Positions 60,075 through 64,000 of a DNA stretch of 64,000 nt are shown here, piece after piece. How positions within the stretch are numbered: position 1 is the first letter of the stretch; each line of letters starts with the position of its first letter. Under the pieces are notes generated by a model. The model made no database searches, had not been told where the DNA came from, and was given only the letters and a program-made list of their open reading frames with translations. The position numbers were made by a program, and so were the translations under genes. The stretch lies in assembly GCA_035541475.1 (NCBI GenBank), contig DATKND010000093.1, positions 62,001 to 126,000 on the forward strand, written 5' to 3'. This DNA comes from DASUFZ01 sp035541475. GTDB lineage: Bacteria > Myxococcota_A > UBA9160 > SMWR01.

Positions 60075-61661
60075 TTGGCGCAGCGGAACCCGAGCAGCGG
60101 CGAGATCGCGCGAGCCTCACGAAGCACGCACCTGCTGGGCGCGTCCCTGCTCTGCGTCGCCCTGCTCGGCTTCTCGGCCTGGTACAGCCGGCAGGCGCCG
60201 TCCGGCACGTGGGTCAACCGGATCTTCGGCGCGCCGGCCTGGTACGAGTTCGATCCCGCGAGCTTCTACGCGGCGGCAGCGCACGATCTCCGCATCGGCG
60301 AGCCTCCGCAGTTCATCGGGCACCCGGGCACGCCGCTGGTGGTGCTCCTCGCCGGCGTGCAGCGCGCGCTGTTCGCGCTCGAAGGCGGCTCGCAGCTCTC
60401 TTTCACGCAGTACATCCTGCGCAACTTGGCGACCGTCTACCTCGCCTCCAAGCTGCTGATGACGGTGCTCCAACTCGTCTCTTTCGCGGCGCTCTTCGCG
60501 TTCGCGCGCAGGCTCCTGCGCGACGAGGTCGCCGCGTGGTGGGCCGTGCTCGGCTACGCGACCTCGCTACCGGTCTTCTACTACGCGTCGCGCATCTCGG
60601 TCGAGCCGCTGATGATGGCGTGCTTCTTCGGGGCCTTCCTCGCCCTGTGGCGCTACGAGGATCTCGCGCGCGAGCCTCGCGAGGGCCGCGCGCTCCTCTA
60701 CGCGGGACTCGCCTCGGCCGCTGCCACGACCGGCGCGGTGACGAAGCTCAACTTCCTGGCTCCGCTGCCCGGCCTGCTGCTGATCGTGGCGGCTGTCGGA
60801 CCGCGGGGCGACGGCTCGGCCCCGATCGCGCTGCGCGCGCGCTTGCGCGCGATGTTCGTGATCGCTCTGGTCGGAGCCGCCGTGCTGGGGTTCTGGTCGC
60901 AATGGATCGACTGGCCGCGTTTCTTCCGGGGCTGGTCGAGCATCGTGGCGTCCTGGTCCGCGCGGAAGACGACGAGTTGGAAGCTGCTGCCGGCGCCGAC
61001 ACCGGCCGGTGCCCTGCCGCTCTGCGAGCTGGCCTTCGTCTCGGTCGGGGTCGTCGGGGTGCTCCGGCTGCTGCGCCGGCCGGGTGAGCCGCGCCTGCGG
61101 CTCCTCTGGCTCTCGGCCTATGCGGGATTCGGGCTGGCCGTCTTCGCGTCGCGCGTCTCGCTCGAGCGGAGCTTCCTGCCCTTCCACTACTTCGTGCTCA
61201 CGAGCGGCGTGCTCGCGGTCGGCTTCGGGGACGTGAGCGCCCTCTTGATGCGGCGCTTCGCGGGCAGCGTGCCGCGCGCGGTGCTCCTGGGCGGCCTGTG
61301 GATCGCCGCGATCCACGGCCTCGCGCTCGTCGTGGTGGTCGATTCGCGCCGGCGCGACGCCGCCGAGTACGCGACCAACGGCGCCTTCTTCGATCTGCTC
61401 GCGCGACTCGGGCCGGAAGAGCGCCTCGGCGCCCGCGCGGAGCTGCTGGGGGGAACCGCGTTCCGGGTCGGGTTCGTGACGCTGTTCGCGAGCCTGGCGG
61501 GCGCGCCCGATGCGCCCGCCGGGACTGCGACACTGCGCCCGGAGCTCGAGGCGCTCGTGGTTCCGATCCGTGCAGGCGAGGAGGGAAAGGAGCGGCCGCT
61601 CTTCGTGCCCGCGTTCGGAACGGAGCTCTTCGTGGTCGGCGCCGGCACGCAGCGCCGCTAG
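60075..61661 (+). CDS. polytopic GT39-like membrane protein
   Basis: A 528-residue protein with about 11 transmembrane helices. The loop PAWYEFDPASFYAAAAHDLRIGEPPQFIGHPGTPLV matches the first periplasmic loop of GT39-like enzymes (acidic Asp, then HPGTP). The start is TTG at 60075 with AAGG upstream and is divergent from the GT2 gene, so both may be transcribed from a 10-bp gap, which is too small for two promoters unless they overlap the coding sequences. Likely role: periplasmic sugar transfer. Confidence 0.65.
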   Translation: MAQRNPSSGEIARASRSTHLLGASLLCVALLGFSAWYSRQAPSGTWVNRIFGAPAWYEFDPASFYAAAAHDLRIGEPPQFIGHPGTPLVVLLAGVQRALFALEGGSQLSFTQYILRNLATVYLASKLLMTVLQLVSFAALFAFARRLLRDEVAAWWAVLGYATSLPVFYYASRISVEPLMMACFFGAFLALWRYEDLAREPREGRALLYAGLASAAATTGAVTKLNFLAPLPGLLLIVAAVGPRGDGSAPIALRARLRAMFVIALVGAAVLGFWSQWIDWPRFFRGWSSIVASWSARKTTSWKLLPAPTPAGALPLCELAFVSVGVVGVLRLLRRPGEPRLRLLWLSAYAGFGLAVFASRVSLERSFLPFHYFVLTSGVLAVGFGDVSALLMRRFAGSVPRAVLLGGLWIAAIHGLALVVVVDSRRRDAAEYATNGAFFDLLARLGPEERLGARAELLGGTAFRVGFVTLFASLAGAPDAPAGTATLRPELEALVVPIRAGEEGKERPLFVPAFGTELFVVGAGTQRR

Positions 61662-61720
61662 AAGCTCTGCACGGAGCGAAAGTCCGGCCGCGAGGGGTCG
61701 TAGACGAAGCGATCCGACAC
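61658..61720 (-). pseudogene. 20-codon gene tail
   Basis: The minus-strand frame ends at a TAG at 61658 and reads SDRFVYDPSRPDFRSVQSF, preceded by an in-frame stop. It is too short to be a gene but has the look of a conserved C-terminus. It overlaps the stop of the GT39-like gene by 4 bp. Confidence 0.25.
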
Positions 61721-61812
61721 CGCTCAGCCTCCGGTGCCGCGGAGGCCGCGCCGGACGGGCCATGCTATCACCGGGCGGCGACGCGCGGCGCGCGTCTAGG
61801 CAGCGAGGCGGG

Positions 61813-63582
61813 ATGTCCGAGGCGGATGCGCCGACGCGGCCGGTGCCTGCCGGCGACGAGGCCACGAATGCCGCCCGCCCGCCGCGCCTCGAGGCGCTCG
61901 CGCGACTCGCGCCGGCCGCAGTGTTCGCCCTCGCCATCGCGCTCGCGCACGGCGAGATCTTCGCCTCGGGCGCCGAGCGCTTCGCGCCGATCGGCCCGCC
62001 CCTCGAGCAGGAGGTGGGACGGGGCTTCGGCGTCGCCGACGTGACCTACGAAGCGTGGCTCGTCGCGCGGCACGCGCGAACGTTGCTGTCGCGGCCATGG
62101 CGCGTCTTCGACACCGAGCACTGTGCGCCGGACGAGCGTACCCTCACGTACGGTGTCCCACTGATCGGCCTCGGCATCCTCGCGATGCCCGCCGCGCTCG
62201 TGAGCCACGAGCCACTCTTGGTCTACAACTGCGCGCTCCTCGCGTGGAGCGCGCTCGCGGCCACGGCCATGTACCTGCTCGCGACGGGGTGGACCGGACG
62301 GCGCGCCGCCGGCATCGGAGCAGCACTCTTCTTCGCGTTCCACCCGATCCGGCTCGATCACATCCTGCATCCCGCCGAGTGGGACATCGCCTGGACCGCC
62401 CTCGCGCTCCACTTCGCCGATCGCCTCTTCACGCGCGGCCGCTGGCGCGATGCGCTCGGGCTCGGCCTCTCCGGCGCGATGCAGGTGGCGACGAGCTTCT
62501 ACACGCTGCTGGCGGCCTCGCTGCTGGCCGCGCCGATCGGGCTCTGGCTCTGGCTCCGCCGCGCGCCGAGGCGGGCGACGCCCGCGGAGCTCGCTCTGTC
62601 TCTTTTCTGTGTTGCTTTGGCCGCAGTGCTCGTGCTCGGTCCCTACGCGGTGGCGCGCGACAGTGCGCGGATCGGCGGGCGCAGCGAGTTCCTCTTCGCC
62701 TCGTGGCAGGGCTACGCGCCGGGCGGACCCCTCTTCCCGGGCTTCGCGCTCGCGCTCGCGGCGCTCGCGGGGCTCGCAACGCCTCGGTCCCTCGCACTGC
62801 CGCGCGCGGCAGCAGACCCTCGGCTCCCGCTCTGCGCCGGCGCGGCGCTCGTAGCATTCGTGGCGGCGGGACCGTGGACCGCGATCTCCCTCCAGCACCT
62901 CGGCCTGCCGGTCCCAGACTTCGATCCCTATGCGTGGCTCTCCACGCTGCCGGGCCTCGACTCGATCCGCGTGATCGCGCGACTCGGCACGGGCCCGCAC
63001 CTCGTGGCGTGCGTGCTCGCGGGGATGGGCATCGCGGCGGCGCAGAACGCCGCGCGGGGACACGCGGGCGCGGTCGGGGCGGCACTCGTGGCGGTGATCT
63101 TCGCGTGCGTCGTCGGGGTCGGGCCGCGGCGCTGGTCGCTCAGCGAGCTGCGACCGCCTGCTGAGTCGATCGACTTCTTCGCGGAGCTCGCGCAGCTCGG
63201 AAGCGCGGGTCCTCTCCTCGAGTTGCCGCTCGATTTCGTGGGCGGCGCATCGACCAACCTCGGCGCGTCACGCATCCTACTCGAGTCCTGGCACGGCCGT
63301 CGCACTTCCGCCTGCTTCGGCTCCTTCGCCCCACCCGGTCGCGATCAGCTCCAGCAGCTCGCCCTGCGGCTCCCGGACCGCGAGGCCGTCCGCGCGCTGC
63401 GCGCGCAGGGCTTCACCACCGTGGTGTTGCACCACCCGAATGGCCTCGCCGCCGCGCTGCCGCAGCTCCGGCCCTTCGAGCGGGCCCGCGCCGAGAGCGA
63501 GCCGGTGCTGCGCCTCCTCCAGCACGGCGCATCGATGAGCGCCTACGAGCTCGTCGCAGCTCCGGCGGGAACCGCGCCGTGA
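61813..63582 (+). CDS. polytopic membrane protein, paralogue 2 of a 590-residue pair
   Basis: A 589-residue relative of the gene at 56792-58564, with matching motifs DVTYEAWLVARHART, FFAFHPIRLDHILHPAEWDI, FTRGRWRDAL, GYAPGGPLFPGF, LRPPAESIDFFAELA, SWHGRRTSACFGS and LRAQGFTTVVLHH. It has about 11 transmembrane helices. The ATG at 61813 follows GAGGCGGG. The two paralogues lie in opposite orientations at either side of the GT2/GT39-like pair, so an inverted duplication is likely. Substrate unknown; a periplasmic sugar or lipid transferase is inferred from the neighbours. Confidence 0.7.
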   Translation: MSEADAPTRPVPAGDEATNAARPPRLEALARLAPAAVFALAIALAHGEIFASGAERFAPIGPPLEQEVGRGFGVADVTYEAWLVARHARTLLSRPWRVFDTEHCAPDERTLTYGVPLIGLGILAMPAALVSHEPLLVYNCALLAWSALAATAMYLLATGWTGRRAAGIGAALFFAFHPIRLDHILHPAEWDIAWTALALHFADRLFTRGRWRDALGLGLSGAMQVATSFYTLLAASLLAAPIGLWLWLRRAPRRATPAELALSLFCVALAAVLVLGPYAVARDSARIGGRSEFLFASWQGYAPGGPLFPGFALALAALAGLATPRSLALPRAAADPRLPLCAGAALVAFVAAGPWTAISLQHLGLPVPDFDPYAWLSTLPGLDSIRVIARLGTGPHLVACVLAGMGIAAAQNAARGHAGAVGAALVAVIFACVVGVGPRRWSLSELRPPAESIDFFAELAQLGSAGPLLELPLDFVGGASTNLGASRILLESWHGRRTSACFGSFAPPGRDQLQQLALRLPDREAVRALRAQGFTTVVLHHPNGLAAALPQLRPFERARAESEPVLRLLQHGASMSAYELVAAPAGTAP

Positions 63583-63660
63583 GGCTCGCCCTGACGGTGG
63601 GCTTAACGAGGTGAAGGTGTTCCGCACGCGACGCAACCCGATCCCTGCTCCTCGAATGCC

Positions 63661-64000
63661 CTAATCCCTTTTTCTGGGCTCCACATGACACGACTTGTCG
63701 TCGCGCGGTTTTCCGTCTTGCGGGAGGATGCAAGTCATCGTGAGAGGGACGCCGAAGGCTGGAGCCGACGAGGGGTGCCAGCTCCAGGTCCAGCTGCAGA
63801 TCTCGGTGCCAGGGTCCCCAGGCTGACAGGCAGGCGCGGTGCCCGTCAGCATCGTGAGCGCGTTCTTCGTGCGGCACTGTTCGACCTCGGCTGTGAGCCG
63901 GTCCTGCTCTTGTTGGGCAGCGCCGGCTCGAAGTGATTCGACACGAGGCGTCCAACCGTGCCCCGCCATGCAGGACCGGAACTCCGTCATCGCTCGAGTC
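63661..64000 (-). CDS. small cysteine-containing protein, N-terminus off window
   Basis: At least 113 codons on the minus strand, open to the right edge. The first visible ATG (63990) gives MTEFRSCMAGHGWTPR, but the frame continues upstream and this CM-x3-GW pattern usually lies inside small exported proteins, so the true start is probably outside. A helix (QQEQDRLTAEVEQCRTKNAL) is followed by a Cys- and Trp-rich tail (ICSWTWSWHPSS; KSCHVEPRKRD). No family recognised. Confidence 0.45.
   Translation of the reverse strand, partial: TRAMTEFRSCMAGHGWTPRVESLRAGAAQQEQDRLTAEVEQCRTKNALTMLTGTAPACQPGDPGTEICSWTWSWHPSSAPAFGVPLTMTCILPQDGKPRDDKSCHVEPRKRD

Overview
The window is GC-rich, densely packed bacterial DNA with no rRNA, no convincing tRNA, no CRISPR array and no intact transposase. 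Several predicted lipoproteins, a DUF1329 protein and a PEP-CTERM protein point to a Gram-negative cell. The strong GC and GC-ending codon bias, the F420 genes (cofG, cofH) and the mix of P450, SDR, GlcDEF and PQQ-enzyme genes suggest a deltaproteobacterial-type lineage such as Myxococcota or Binatota. That placement is inference from gene content only.

Layout. 1-6.5 kb: a P450 N-terminus running off the edge, a GT39-type membrane protein, a DUF4079-like protein, a CinA-type molybdopterin-binding protein, a [2Fe-2S] ferredoxin overlapping a CbiX-like chelatase, a ThDP decarboxylase and a CcmI-like lipoprotein. 6.5-8.5 kb: a TPP riboswitch and thiC. 8.6-17 kb: small envelope and peptidase genes, a LON-domain protein, a divergent dnaA-like gene with degenerate ATPase motifs, and the F420 genes cofG-cofH. 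17-18 kb: a sigma-54-type promoter and a PEP-CTERM gene interrupted by a frameshift at a run of nine C. 18-31 kb: folB, an argD-like aminotransferase, a PQQ-dependent dehydrogenase, an ACAD10-like phosphotransferase paired with an unknown two-domain protein, two SDRs, an NTF2-like protein, an M19 dipeptidase, a luciferase-like oxidoreductase, a Crp/Fnr regulator and a DUF1329 protein. 31-42 kb: a C4 zinc-ribbon protein, a TPR-zincin fusion, glcDEF, two coupled unknown lipoproteins and a LeuA/CimA-family enzyme. 42-53 kb: RluA, a flavodoxin-like protein, an O-methyltransferase, a TPR protein, a metallophosphoesterase, a cysteine-less thiolase-like/OB-fold fusion, SppA, an SRPBCC protein, a hydrolase, and a sigma/anti-sigma/DUF3106 operon. 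53-55 kb: a small disturbed island bounded by 74-bp direct repeats, with a trmO fragment at its edge. 55-64 kb: polytopic membrane proteins of glycosyltransferase type, including a paralogous pair facing each other around a GT2 gene and a GT39-like gene.

How the genes fit together. CofG and CofH make the deazaflavin precursor of F420, and the luciferase-like enzyme at 27.9 kb is a candidate user. GlcDEF form a three-subunit glycolate or lactate oxidase. The right end looks like a surface polysaccharide or lipid-glycan locus. Translational coupling (ATGA, GTGA or TGATG overlaps) is common: ferredoxin-cbiX, cofG-cofH, the phosphotransferase with its partner, glcD-E-F, the lipoprotein pair, rluA-flavodoxin and sigma-anti-sigma-DUF3106. 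Dispersed GC-rich intergenic repeats and a large inverted repeat between convergent genes are the main non-coding structures.
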